Origin: JAJXWB01 sp036796555
GTDB taxonomy: Bacteria > Pseudomonadota > Alphaproteobacteria > Rhizobiales > Beijerinckiaceae
Assembly (NCBI GenBank): GCA_036796555.1
Contig: DAIRCS010000042.1
Coordinates: 1-23,300, forward strand
Direction: 5' to 3'
Length of the DNA: 23,300 nucleotides
The notes under the pieces are model-generated. The model did no database searches. It was not told the origin of the DNA and saw nothing but the letters and a program-made list of their open reading frames with translations. Below are positions 6,668 to 14,303 of the stretch, in pieces (the stretch's first letter is position 1; each line of letters opens with the position of its first letter). A program made the translations under genes and the position numbers.

Positions 6668-7435
6668 CTACGGCCGTTCCGCCAGAAACGCCAGCACGGC
6701 CTCGCGATAGGCCCTGTCTCCCACCGCGCGATTGTGGTCGCGGTTCGGAATGTCGACCGCCCGCGCATTGCCCATGACGGCGGCGAGTTTGTGCGCGTCG
6801 CCCGCGACATCGTCCTTCGTGCCGACGCAGATCAGCGTCGGCGTGCGGATGGCGGCGGCTTCGGCAAGCGTCAGCACCTGCCGCGAGCCGCGGATGCAGG
6901 CGGCGAGCGCCTTGCGGTCGCTTTTGGTGGCTTCGGCGAAAGCGCGAAAGGTCTTCTGCTGCGGATCGGTGAGCAGGTCCGGCCGCTCCGTCTCCATAGC
7001 GTCGGCGATGCCGATGGGCAGGCCGACGCCGTCGACCAGATGATGGCCGAGCCCGCCGAGGATCAGGGACCGCACGCGGTCGGGGTGGTTGAGCGTCAGA
7101 TAGGATGAGATCCGCGCGCCCATCGAATAGCCCATGACGTCCGCCCGCTCGATGCGCAAGTGGTCGAGCAGATGCAGACAATCCTCCGCCATGATCCGCG
7201 TGTCGTAGGCGTCGGGCGTATAAAGCTTGGTGGAGCGCCCGTGTCCGCGATTGTCGAGCGCGATCGTGCGCCGCCCGTCGCCGGTCAGCGTCTTGACCCA
7301 CAGCGAAAACACCCAGTTGACGGCGTGGCTGGAGGCGAAGCCGTGCACCAGCAGGATCGGCTCGTGACGGTCGGCCGCGGTCGGACTTTCGTCGATATAG
7401 GCGAGCCGCGCAGGCCCGGACTGGAAGAAATGCAT
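6668..7435 (-). CDS. Alpha/beta hydrolase
   Basis: This 255-residue protein has all landmarks of the alpha/beta hydrolase fold: the oxyanion-loop HGF at 31-33, LDNRGHGRS at 60-68, the nucleophile elbow GYSMGAR with Ser104, a probable acid in GTKDDVAG (Asp208 or Asp209), and His234 in NRDHNRAV. Such enzymes hydrolyse esters, lactones, amides or C-C bonds; the substrate cannot be told from sequence. There is no signal peptide, so it should act in the cytoplasm. It is convergent with the exported-protein pair and divergent from the zf-CHCC gene, so it appears to be a single-gene unit. No Shine-Dalgarno sequence is evident before the ATG at 7435. Confidence 0.9.
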   Translation of the reverse strand: MHFFQSGPARLAYIDESPTAADRHEPILLVHGFASSHAVNWVFSLWVKTLTGDGRRTIALDNRGHGRSTKLYTPDAYDTRIMAEDCLHLLDHLRIERADVMGYSMGARISSYLTLNHPDRVRSLILGGLGHHLVDGVGLPIGIADAMETERPDLLTDPQQKTFRAFAEATKSDRKALAACIRGSRQVLTLAEAAAIRTPTLICVGTKDDVAGDAHKLAAVMGNARAVDIPNRDHNRAVGDRAYREAVLAFLAERP

Positions 7436-7590
7436 GGGGATGGCGCGCTTTTTCGTTGTTTCGCCGGGTCTAGCACGGAACGCCGCAATGCAATATCAAG
7501 ACGCGCAGCGCGATGCCGCATGGCCGCGGCGCGCCCCGCCTGCTATGCCGCGTGTGGCTTCGAGGGAATCTGGCTTCAGAGGATTGGAAC

Positions 7591-7827
7591 ATGGCTGACG
7601 ACGCCACGCCGCATTTCCACAACCAGCCGGGTCTCCCCCGCGTGAAGATCGGCGCGCACAGGTTCATGTGCATCGGCGCCCTGCCGCCGTTCGACCATCC
7701 GCACATTTTCATCGACATGGGCGACAGCGCCGAGACGGTCTGCCCCTATTGCTCGACGCTCTACGTCTACGACGCCGCCCTGAAGGGCCACGCCGACCCC
7801 GTTTCGTGCGAATTCCACGGCGCCTGA
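7591..7827 (+). CDS. zf-CHCC zinc-finger protein
   Basis: The 78-residue product has the Cys/His/Cys/Cys zinc-ligand pattern of the zf-CHCC family: Cys27 in RFMCIG, His36 or His38 in DHPHIF, and Cys51/Cys54 in VCPYCSTLYVY. The mitochondrial relative is the NDUFS6 accessory subunit of complex I; bacterial members are often free-standing and of uncertain role. AGAGGA lies upstream of the ATG at 7591. The frame is open back to 7513, but those extra residues do not fit the family. The FAD monooxygenase begins 13 bases after its stop, so the two are probably cotranscribed. Confidence 0.88.
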   Translation: MADDATPHFHNQPGLPRVKIGAHRFMCIGALPPFDHPHIFIDMGDSAETVCPYCSTLYVYDAALKGHADPVSCEFHGA

Positions 7828-7840
7828 GAGATCATCCGAC

Positions 7841-9022
7841 ATGGCCGACAATCCCGTCATCGTCGCCGGCGCGGGCGTCGGGGGACTGTCGGCGGCGCTG
7901 GCGCTGGCCGCCGCCGGCCGCTACGCGATCGTGCTGGAGCGCGCCCCCGCGCTCGCCGAATTCGGCGCCGGCCTGCAGCTCGCCGCCAACGCCACGCGGC
8001 GGCTTGCCCGCTGGGGCGCGCTCGACCGCCTGAAGGAGCTGGCGACCGCGCCCGAGGCCGTGGACCTGCGATCGGCCCGCGACGGCGCGGTCATCGCCAC
8101 CGTGCCGGTCGGCGAATCCGAGGCGCGCTGGGGCTCGATCTATCTCGTCGCCCACCGCGCCGATCTGCTGACGGCGCTGACGGACACGGCCGCGGCGTCC
8201 CCGCATATCGAAATCCGCCTCGGCTGCAGCCTCGAGGGCTGGCATGCCGACGACGAGGGCGTGACGGTTCATATCGAGGGCCGCCCGGACCTGAAGGGCG
8301 CGGCGCTGATCGGCGCCGACGGGCTGCGGTCCCGCGTCCGCGAGGGCCTCGCGCTCACGACGCCGGACGGCCCCCGCTATTCCGGCCGCACCTCCTGGCG
8401 CGCGCTCCTGCCGGCCGACGACGTTCCGCCGTGGATGCTCGAGCCGCGCTCGAACCTCTGGCTCGGCGCGGGCGCCCATCTCGTCCACTATCCCCTGCGC
8501 AAGGCGAGCGTGCTCAACGTGGTGGCGGTCGTGGAGGACGAATGGACCGACCTCGACGCGCCCGATTTCTGGGCCTCGCACGGCAGCGCATCCTTTCTCG
8601 CCTCCCGCTTCCAGGGCTGGAGCGCGGAAATCGGCGACCTCATCGCCGCCGCGCCGGAATGGCGGCGCTGGCCGCTCTACGAGCGCAAGGCGGTGCGATC
8701 CTGGGCGCGCGGCCGGGTCGCGATTCTCGGCGACGCCGCGCACGCCATGGCGCCCTTCCTGGCGCAGGGCGCGGCCCAGGCGATCGAGGACGCCGATGCG
8801 CTCGGCCAGGCCTTCGCCGCGCATCCCGGCGACGATATCAAGGCGCTCGACGCCTACCAGCACGCCCGGGTCGCCCGCGCCAATCGCGTCCAGCGCGCCT
8901 CGCGCATGCAGGGCCTCGTCTACCATCTGGCGGGTCCGCCGGCCTTCCTGCGCGACACGACCATGCGCGCCATCGGGCGCGAGGGCATGGCGAAGGCCAG
9001 CGACTGGATCTATCGGGAATAG
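7841..9022 (+). CDS. FAD-dependent aromatic-ring-type monooxygenase
   Basis: This 393-residue flavoprotein belongs to the salicylate/3-hydroxybenzoate hydroxylase-like group. It shows the N-terminal FAD-binding GAGVGG (10-15) with Glu33 ending the second strand, the DG motif in LIGADGLRSRVR (Asp160-Gly161), and the GD motif in RVAILGDAAHAMAPFLAQG (Gly297-Asp298), which contacts the ribityl chain. Enzymes of this group use NAD(P)H and oxygen to hydroxylate aromatic acids, but relatives also act on ubiquinone precursors and other compounds, so the substrate is open. No aromatic-degradation gene is adjacent. It follows the zf-CHCC gene closely. No membrane segment is present. Confidence 0.9.
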   Translation: MADNPVIVAGAGVGGLSAALALAAAGRYAIVLERAPALAEFGAGLQLAANATRRLARWGALDRLKELATAPEAVDLRSARDGAVIATVPVGESEARWGSIYLVAHRADLLTALTDTAAASPHIEIRLGCSLEGWHADDEGVTVHIEGRPDLKGAALIGADGLRSRVREGLALTTPDGPRYSGRTSWRALLPADDVPPWMLEPRSNLWLGAGAHLVHYPLRKASVLNVVAVVEDEWTDLDAPDFWASHGSASFLASRFQGWSAEIGDLIAAAPEWRRWPLYERKAVRSWARGRVAILGDAAHAMAPFLAQGAAQAIEDADALGQAFAAHPGDDIKALDAYQHARVARANRVQRASRMQGLVYHLAGPPAFLRDTTMRAIGREGMAKASDWIYRE

Positions 9023-9135
9023 GCTGAAAGTCTCGCCCGAACCGTCCGCCGTCTTTGATCCGTCGGTTTGACTTTGGGCAGGCGAGCCCCAAAGGTGCGG
9101 AAACCGCCACCAACCGGCAGCAAAAGTCCGCCCAG

Positions 9136-9573
9136 GTGCTCACGTCCGACGCCAATCGCAAGCTCTCCTCCCTCGATCGCGACCTGATCGAGCGGCGCAT
9201 TCGCGCCATGTGGGACATGCGGCGGCGCGGCGATGTGGCGGGCGTCGCCAGGCTTCTGGCGCAAGATTGCGTCTACGTCGGCAAGACCTGGTTCGGAAAG
9301 CCCGTCGATATTCGTCGCGAGGGCCGCGAAGCCTGCCTGGAATGGGCGCGCCAACTGAATGCGATGGTGCAGAACGTCGATATGACAGTGCTTTACCTCG
9401 TCATCGACGGTGAACAGGCGGTCGCCTGCCGACGCATCCGCATGCGCGAACCCGGCGGCGGCAGGATCGAGGAAGTCATCGTCTGCAGCTTCATGCGCTT
9501 CCGCGGCGGCGAGGTCGTCGAAATCATTGAACTTCCCGATACGCAGGCCATGATCCGGCTTCTCGGCGGCTGA
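9136..9573 (+). CDS. SnoaL-like (NTF2-fold) protein, first of two tandem paralogues
   Basis: The 145-residue product has the layout of a SnoaL-like cone-shaped domain: LDRDLIERRIRAMWDMRRRG, then VARLLAQDCVYVG, a central strand VLYLVIDGEQAVACRRIRMR, and VIVCSFMRFRGGEVVEIIEL near the end. Family members are cyclases, isomerases or ligand-binding proteins; no catalytic set can be assigned. The frame is open upstream to a TTG at 9055, but I prefer the GTG at 9136. It leaves 11 residues before SLDR, exactly as in the neighbouring paralogue, although its ribosome site is weak. The paralogue downstream shares the order of motifs, indicating an old duplication. Confidence 0.75.
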   Translation: MLTSDANRKLSSLDRDLIERRIRAMWDMRRRGDVAGVARLLAQDCVYVGKTWFGKPVDIRREGREACLEWARQLNAMVQNVDMTVLYLVIDGEQAVACRRIRMREPGGGRIEEVIVCSFMRFRGGEVVEIIELPDTQAMIRLLGG

Positions 9574-9604
9574 CACGGCCGCGATGTTTTTCTCAATTAC
9601 TTGC

Positions 9605-9680
9605 GTGATTGACGCCGATCACTTGAAATTGTTTCGACAAGGTCAGAGAAGTAGATCGTCGTTCACGCCTGCGACCTTGT
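9605..9680. promoter_or_regulatory. Inverted repeats between the two SnoaL-like genes
   Basis: Two symmetrical elements lie in this gap. GTGAT/ATCAC (9605-9609 and 9618-9622) surround 8 bases. ACAAGGTC (9637-9644) and its exact complement GACCTTGT (9673-9680) are separated by 28 bases, and TCAGAG follows both. They could be regulator sites for the second gene, or a weak structured leader. No convincing -35/-10 pair was identified. Confidence 0.3.
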
Positions 9681-9734
9681 TCAGAGCAAAGCGCGCGTCC
9701 CGGCGGCGACGAACGGATTTCAAAGAGGCAGGGC

Positions 9735-10178
9735 GTGGGGGATTGTTCGCCAACGGCCGAAACTGCAAGCCTTGATCGCGCGACGGTTGAGCGCTGCATC
9801 CATCGCCTGATCGCATTGCGCGCGGACGGCGACGTCGACGGGCTTGTGGCCTTTGCCGCGCCCGACATCGTCTTCAAGACGGGGATCGGGCGCTCGCATC
9901 CGTTCCACGCCGAATATCGCGGGGCCGAGGCCTGCGCCAAGCTCGTGCGGGACGTGAACGTCTGCTACGAAAATCTCGGCTCGCGCCTGAACAGGCTGCT
10001 GATCGACGGCGACCAGGTCGCCCTTCACCGCACCACCCGCATCCGCAATCGCGGCACCGGCCGCGCGGTCGACGTCGACATGTGGAATTTCGTCCGTTTC
10101 CGCGACGGCCTCATCGTGGAATTCGCCGAATATCCTGATACCGCAGCCTTCGCCCGCCTCGACGAGGCCGACGCGTGA
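9735..10178 (+). CDS. SnoaL-like (NTF2-fold) protein, second tandem paralogue
   Basis: This 147-residue protein starts at a GTG with AGAGG six bases upstream. Its motifs parallel those of the preceding gene: SLDRATVERCIHRLIALRAD, GLVAFAAPDIVFKT, RLLIDGDQVALHRTTRIR and DMWNFVRFRDGLIVEFAEYP. In SnoaL/limonene-epoxide-hydrolase-like proteins the corresponding cavity binds a small hydrophobic ligand, but no specific catalytic residues can be claimed. Identity to the paralogue is modest by eye, so the duplication is old or the copies have diverged in ligand. A 161-base gap holding inverted repeats separates them, so expression may be independent. The gene is convergent with tRNA-Leu, ending nine bases before it. 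Confidence 0.82.
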   Translation: MGDCSPTAETASLDRATVERCIHRLIALRADGDVDGLVAFAAPDIVFKTGIGRSHPFHAEYRGAEACAKLVRDVNVCYENLGSRLNRLLIDGDQVALHRTTRIRNRGTGRAVDVDMWNFVRFRDGLIVEFAEYPDTAAFARLDEADA

Positions 10179-10187
10179 GCCGGCGGC

Positions 10188-10273
10188 TGGTGCGGACGGC
10201 GGGGATCGAACCCGCACGGGATGAACCCGAGAGATTTTAAGTCTCTTGCGTCTACCAGTTTCGCCACGTCCGC
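10188..10273 (-). tRNA. tRNA-Leu (anticodon UAA)
   Basis: On the minus strand the sequence folds as a class II (long variable arm) tRNA. The acceptor GCGGACG pairs with CGTCCGC, and the discriminator A is followed by an encoded CCA (10188-10190). The anticodon arm is AGAGA-CTTAAAA-TCTCT, giving anticodon TAA. The T arm GCGGGTTCGATCCCCGC is intact. The variable arm CGGGTTCATCCCG is the stem expected for leucine. Confidence 0.96.
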
Positions 10274-10308
10274 GCCGGTTCGGTTGTAGTCGGAGTCGGC
10301 GCCCCGCG

Positions 10309-10818
10309 CTATCCGCCGCCCCGCGCGATCGGCGGCGCGAAGGAGAGCTGCAGGTCCCATGGAAAGTTGATCCAGGTGTCCTGGCTGACTTCCGTGATGA
10401 ACGTGTCGACCAGCGGCCGGCCGGCTGGCTTAGCGTAGACCGTCGCCAGATGCGCCTGCGGCAGCAGTTCGCGCACGAGACGCGCGGTCGCGCCGGTGTC
10501 GACGAGATCGTCGACGACGAGCACGCCGGCGCCGCCGGTCGCGAGCAGTTCGGCCGAAACCGGCTTGAGGATGCGCAGGCTTCCCTGCGCGGCTTCCGGC
10601 GCGACGCCCTCGCCGCCGCCATAGCTCGAGACAGCCAGCGTCTCGATCACGCGCAGCCCCAGTTCGCGCGCGATGATGGCGGCCGGCACCATGCCGCCGC
10701 GCGTGACGGCGACCATGGCGGAAAATTCCATGCCCGACAGGCGCCACGCGAGCGCGCGCGCATCACGATGGAACTGGTCCCAGGAGACCGGGAACATTTT
10801 TTCGGCTGCGTTCGTCAT
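10309..10818 (-). CDS. gpt: Xanthine (xanthine-guanine) phosphoribosyltransferase
   Basis: It salvages xanthine and guanine by joining them to PRPP to form XMP and GMP. The 169-residue product aligns by motif with E. coli Gpt (152 residues): VTRGGMVPAAIIARELG (38-54), the PRPP-binding loop VVDDLVDTGAT (101-111), AKPAGRPLVDTF (129-140) and QDTWINFPWD (146-155). It is longer mainly through an insertion around residues 68-90. GAGG lies close before the ATG. It sits upstream of tRNA-Leu on the same strand, and a 92-base palindromic repeat precedes it. Confidence 0.93.
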   Translation of the reverse strand: MTNAAEKMFPVSWDQFHRDARALAWRLSGMEFSAMVAVTRGGMVPAAIIARELGLRVIETLAVSSYGGGEGVAPEAAQGSLRILKPVSAELLATGGAGVLVVDDLVDTGATARLVRELLPQAHLATVYAKPAGRPLVDTFITEVSQDTWINFPWDLQLSFAPPIARGGG

Positions 10819-10841
10819 CGAGCCTCGTTCATTGGCGCGGC

Positions 10842-10933
10842 TGTCATTCCCGCGAAAGCGGGAATCCAGCCCTGCGTTTGCCGGCTTTGACCTCTGGGTT
10901 CCCGATCGGGCCTGCGGCCCGTCGGAAATGACA
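10842..10933. repeat. 92-bp palindromic intergenic repeat (REP/MITE-like)
   Basis: The element is bounded by TGTCATT (10842-10848) and its complement AATGACA (10927-10933). Inside are an 8-base hairpin, ATTCCCGC-GAAA-GCGGGAAT, and a second hairpin built on GGGCC-TGC-GGCCC flanked by TTCC and GGAA. The terminal inverted repeats and internal stems fit a small non-autonomous palindromic element. The 'attcccgcgaaagcgggaat' core is a recurrent intergenic motif in various proteobacteria, as I recall. Only one copy is in the window, so family membership is inferred. Confidence 0.7.
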
Positions 10934-10941
10934 ATGCGCTG

Positions 10942-11694
10942 CTATTTCTTCGCGCGCTCCGCAACCATCCTGTCGATCATCGCCTTCACGTCGCCCAGCG
11001 CGGCGGCGAGTGAGTCCGGGTTCTTCGAGCGCACGACGATCTGGTTCATGAACTTGCCCGTCGTGAACGACGGATAGGAGCCGATCGAGCAATCCGGATA
11101 TTTCTCCGCGATCGCGCCGAGCCCCGCCGCATAGGCGCCTTCGGGCACGCTGTCGGCCTGCACCGTCTCCATCAGCATCTTCACGCCGGTCTTCAGGCGC
11201 GGCGTGACGTTGTCGAGCATGGCCTGCATGATCGAGGGCACGCCGGCCATCACCACGACATTGCCGATCATGAAGCCCGGCGCGGTCGACACGCGGTTCT
11301 CGACGAGTTCGGCGCCGTGCGGAATGCGCGCCATGCGCCGGCGCGCCTCGTTGAGGTCTTCCGGCCTGATGCGCGTCAGCAGGAGTTCGATCGCGCGCGG
11401 ATGTTCGGAAATGCCGACGCCGAAGGCCTTGGCGACGCTGTCGGCGGTGATGTCGTCGTGCGTCGGGCCGATGCCGCCGGTTGTGAACACGTAGGTGTAG
11501 CGCGCGCGCAGCGCGTTCACGGCGTCGACGATCTCCTTCTCGATGTCGGGCACGATGCGCACCTCGCTGAGATCGATGCCGATCTGCATGAGGTAATCGG
11601 CGATATAGCCGATGTTCTTGTCCTTGGTGCGTCCGGAGAGGATCTCGTCGCCGATGACGAGGACGGCCGCCGTGATTGCGGTCTTTTCGTTCAT
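10942..11694 (-). CDS. CinA-like MoCF (molybdopterin-binding fold) domain protein
   Basis: The 250-residue product is the stand-alone N-terminal domain of CinA (COG1058 type). It has VLVIGDEILSGRTKDKN (11-27), FTTGGIGPTHDDITADSVAK (70-89) and VAGVPSIMQAML-like sequence past the middle (read here as VMAGVPSIMQAML). It lacks the C-terminal nicotinamide-nucleotide deamidase domain that full-length CinA carries, so a role in pyridine nucleotide recycling is only possible. Related domains hydrolyse ADP-ribose or bind molybdopterin. The start ATG at 11694 has GGAG eight bases upstream and overlaps the preceding stop by four bases (ATGA), which indicates coupling to the FkbM gene. The frame is open further upstream, but only within the FkbM gene. 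Confidence 0.88.
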   Translation of the reverse strand: MNEKTAITAAVLVIGDEILSGRTKDKNIGYIADYLMQIGIDLSEVRIVPDIEKEIVDAVNALRARYTYVFTTGGIGPTHDDITADSVAKAFGVGISEHPRAIELLLTRIRPEDLNEARRRMARIPHGAELVENRVSTAPGFMIGNVVVMAGVPSIMQAMLDNVTPRLKTGVKMLMETVQADSVPEGAYAAGLGAIAEKYPDCSIGSYPSFTTGKFMNQIVVRSKNPDSLAAALGDVKAMIDRMVAERAKK

Positions 11695-12584
11695 GCCCTT
11701 CGCTCCGTCTCCTGGCGTTCGTAGACCAGATTGTGCTTCGTGCGCAGCGTCGCGCGATAGCCCTGCGCCTCGATGAAGGCCGGCAGGTCCATGCTCCAGC
11801 GTCCGGGCATGTGCTCGACGATCATCACCTGCGGCCACAGGCGTCGCGATGCGGCGCGCAGGAAAGGTTCGAGGATCAGGTCTTCGGCGCCTTCGCAATC
11901 GAGCTTCATGGCGTCGATGCGGTCAAGCCCCTCGCCTTGCAGGATATCGGCGAGTTTTCGCGCGCGCACCGTAAGACGCCCGCCGTCGTGGCTCGGCACG
12001 ATGCGGATCGAACTGTCGCCGCGGTTGCGGCTGTCGAGGAACATGGTCACCTCGCCGTCGCAATCGGCGGCCGCGCATTCCATCGTCTTCACCGTGGCGA
12101 AATCGTTCTGCCGGATGTTGTAGACGAGCCGCTCGTGGATTTCGGGCTGCGGCTCGATGGCGAGAATGCGCGCCCCCGCGCCGGCGCGCGCGGCGACGAA
12201 CAGGCTGTAGCCGCCGACATTGGCGCCGACGTCGACGAACACGAAATCCGGCGTGATGCGCGCCGCGAGATAGGCGAGCTCCCGGCGGTCGAAATATTGC
12301 GGCGTGAACAGCATCCGCTTTTCGCTGACGTTGTCGGCCGGATAGAGCCGCATCCGCGCGCCGAGCGATTCCACGTCGGCCGGCCGCCCGCGCAGCGCCC
12401 GCACGCCGAGCGCCCGCAGGAAATAGGCGGCGCGCCGCCCCGCCCAGCCCTCGGGCGTCCGGCGCGCGGCCGCGATCAGCCGCGCCAGCGCGCCGCGGGG
12501 CGCATGGGCGCCGAACGCCTGGAGATCGTTGGTCTGTCTGTGCGGCATGCCGGGCGGGAACTGCGTGTCGCGCCGCTCTACCAT
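11691..12584 (-). CDS. FkbM family SAM-dependent methyltransferase
   Basis: The 297-residue protein carries the FkbM-type methyltransferase core. The SAM-binding motif I is FVFVDVGANVGGYSLF (114-129), followed by the acidic end of strand 2 in ILAIEPQPEIHERL (140-153) and the substrate-region motif MKLDCEGAEDLIL. FkbM relatives O-methylate sugars, polysaccharides or natural products; no sugar pathway is adjacent, so the substrate is unknown. I chose the ATG at 12584, the first one that leaves the upstream intergenic region to the divergent map gene. A second ATG at 12548 is possible, and neither has a strong ribosome site. The same frame remains open to 13478, but that part is antisense to map and is not coding. 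Confidence 0.85.
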   Translation of the reverse strand: MVERRDTQFPPGMPHRQTNDLQAFGAHAPRGALARLIAAARRTPEGWAGRRAAYFLRALGVRALRGRPADVESLGARMRLYPADNVSEKRMLFTPQYFDRRELAYLAARITPDFVFVDVGANVGGYSLFVAARAGAGARILAIEPQPEIHERLVYNIRQNDFATVKTMECAAADCDGEVTMFLDSRNRGDSSIRIVPSHDGGRLTVRARKLADILQGEGLDRIDAMKLDCEGAEDLILEPFLRAASRRLWPQVMIVEHMPGRWSMDLPAFIEAQGYRATLRTKHNLVYERQETERRA

Positions 12585-12613
12585 GCGCGGGCCGCGCCTG
12601 CCAGCCGAAGCCT

Positions 12614-12660
12614 TTGCGCGGCGGACGCTTTCCCCTAAATAGGAGGACGAATTTCCGGAG
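12614..12660 (+). promoter_or_regulatory. Leader of map with a weak promoter and a motif shared with the DoxX leader
   Basis: A possible -35 TTGCGC (about 12615) and -10 TAAATA (about 12637) lie 16 bases apart. The leader then contains GGACGA and CGGAGACGCTTCGTTGA, ending at the start codon. The DoxX gene at 18589 has GGACGA and CGGAGACGCATCGTTGA in the same position. In both, GGAG lies eight bases before a TTG. Confidence 0.35.
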
Positions 12661-12671
12661 ACGCTTCGTTG

Positions 12672-13499
12672 ATGACCTTTGTCGACGCCTCGCACGCTGC
12701 TGGCCGCAAGACCGGCCAGATCAAGCTGCACGGGCCCGCGGATTTCGAGGGCATGCGCAAAGCCGGCCGCCTGACCGCGGAAGCGCTGGACATGCTCGTG
12801 GACGAGGTGAAGCCGGGCGTCGCCACCGCGCGGCTCGACAATCTCGTGTTCCAGTTCGCGATGGACCACGGCGCCTATCCCGCCCCGCTCGACTATCGCG
12901 GCTATCGCAAGTCGATCTGCACCTCCATCAATCACGTCGTCTGCCACGGCATCCCCGACGACAAGCCGCTGCGCGAAGGCGACGTCGTCAATATCGACGT
13001 GACGCTGATCCTCGACGGCTGGCACGGCGATTCCAGCCGCATGTACGGCGTCGGCGCCATCCCGCGCCGCGCCGAGCGGCTGATTGACGTGACCTACGAA
13101 TCCCTGTTGCGCGGCATCGCCGTCACGCGGCCCGGCGGCCATACCGGCGACATCGGCTTCGCCATCCAGCAATACGCCGAGAGCGAGCGCTGCACCGTCG
13201 TGCGCGATTTCTGCGGCCACGGACTCGGCCGCCTGTTCCACGACGAGCCGAACATCCTGCACTACGGGCGGCGCGGCGAAGGCGTCGAATTGAAACCCGG
13301 CATGTTCTTCACCATCGAGCCGATGATCAATCTCGGCCGCCCGCATGTGAAGATCCTGTCGGACGGCTGGACGGCGGTGACGCGCGACCGGTCGCTGTCG
13401 GCGCAATTCGAGCATACGGTCGGCGTGACCGAGACCGGCGTCGAGATATTCACGCTCTCGCCGAAGAAACTTGACCATCCGCCGTTACAGGTCGCCTGA
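12672..13499 (+). CDS. map: Type I methionine aminopeptidase
   Basis: It removes the initiator methionine from nascent proteins in the cytoplasm. The 275-residue product has the pita-bread fold with all five metal ligands visible: Asp109 and Asp120 in NIDVTLILDGWHGD, His183 in GHGLGRLFHDEP, Glu216 in FTIEPM, and Glu247 in QFEHTVGVTE. The conserved His92 lies in CHGIPDD. ATG at 12672 is taken as the start. However, the TTG directly before it (12669) has the better eight-base spacing from GGAG, so the protein may begin one codon earlier. It is divergent from the FkbM gene and is followed after nine bases by radC on the same strand, a pairing common in Alphaproteobacteria. Confidence 0.95.
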   Translation: MTFVDASHAAGRKTGQIKLHGPADFEGMRKAGRLTAEALDMLVDEVKPGVATARLDNLVFQFAMDHGAYPAPLDYRGYRKSICTSINHVVCHGIPDDKPLREGDVVNIDVTLILDGWHGDSSRMYGVGAIPRRAERLIDVTYESLLRGIAVTRPGGHTGDIGFAIQQYAESERCTVVRDFCGHGLGRLFHDEPNILHYGRRGEGVELKPGMFFTIEPMINLGRPHVKILSDGWTAVTRDRSLSAQFEHTVGVTETGVEIFTLSPKKLDHPPLQVA

Positions 13500-13508
13500 C
13501 CGCGCGCC

Positions 13509-14201
13509 ATGGCCGACGCCGACGAGTCCGAGAAGCACTATCACGGCCACCGCCAGCGCCTGCGCGAGCGCTTTCTCGAAGCCGGCCCGGATGCGCTCGC
13601 CGATTACGAACTGCTCGAGCTCCTGCTGTTCCGGACCGTTCCGCGCCGCGACGTCAAGCCGCTCGCCAAGGCGCTCATCAAGCGCCACGGCTCGTTCGCG
13701 GAAGCGCTGACCGCGCGCCCCGAGCGCCTGCGCGACGGCGGCGATTTGAGCGAGGCTTCGATCGTCGATTTCAAGATCGTCGAAGCCGCGGCCAAGCGCC
13801 TGGCGCGGCAGGGCGTGCAGCACCGCCAGGTGCTCTCCTCGTTCAAGGAGGTGATCGACTATTGCCGCGCCGCCATGGGCTACGCCGACCGCGAGGAATT
13901 CCGCGTCCTCTTTCTCGACAAGAAGAACGCGCTCATCGCGGACGAAGTCATGTCCGTGGGCACGGTCGACCACACGCCGGTCTATCCGCGCGAGATCGTG
14001 CGCCGCGCGCTGGAGCTGGGCTCCACCGCGCTGGTGCTGGCGCATAACCATCCTTCCGGCGATCCGACCCCGTCGAAGGCCGACATCCGCATGACGGAGG
14101 AGATCGTCACGATTTCGAGCCTCATGGGCATCGTCGTGCACGACCATCTCATCATCGGCCGCCACGGCCACGCGAGTTTCAAGGGCTTGCGGCTCATCTG
14201 A
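13509..14201 (+). CDS. radC: RadC family JAMM-domain protein
   Basis: The 230-residue protein has the N-terminal helix-hairpin-helix-like region (about 12-100: HGHRQRLRERFLEAG, then DYELLELLLF). The C-terminal MPN/JAMM domain carries the metal-binding signature AHNHPSGDPTPSKAD (178-192) and an upstream conserved Glu145 in ADEVMSVGTVDHT. Despite its historical name as a repair protein, the biochemical role of RadC is unsettled. It begins nine bases after map, without a clear ribosome site of its own, so translation is probably coupled to map. Confidence 0.93.
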   Translation: MADADESEKHYHGHRQRLRERFLEAGPDALADYELLELLLFRTVPRRDVKPLAKALIKRHGSFAEALTARPERLRDGGDLSEASIVDFKIVEAAAKRLARQGVQHRQVLSSFKEVIDYCRAAMGYADREEFRVLFLDKKNALIADEVMSVGTVDHTPVYPREIVRRALELGSTALVLAHNHPSGDPTPSKADIRMTEEIVTISSLMGIVVHDHLIIGRHGHASFKGLRLI

Positions 14202-14303
14202 GGCGCGCTTCGCCGCACCGGTCGCCGCCAATTAATCCGCCGATCCAAACCCGTCGTTAACGAACGGTGACTACGATCGCCGCCTGATTTCCACGGGCAG
14301 GTC

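Noticed and set aside
12585..13478. Upstream extension of the FkbM frame to 595 codons
   Set aside because: The extra part is antisense to map, whose metal ligands are all intact. The FkbM domain needs no such N-terminus.
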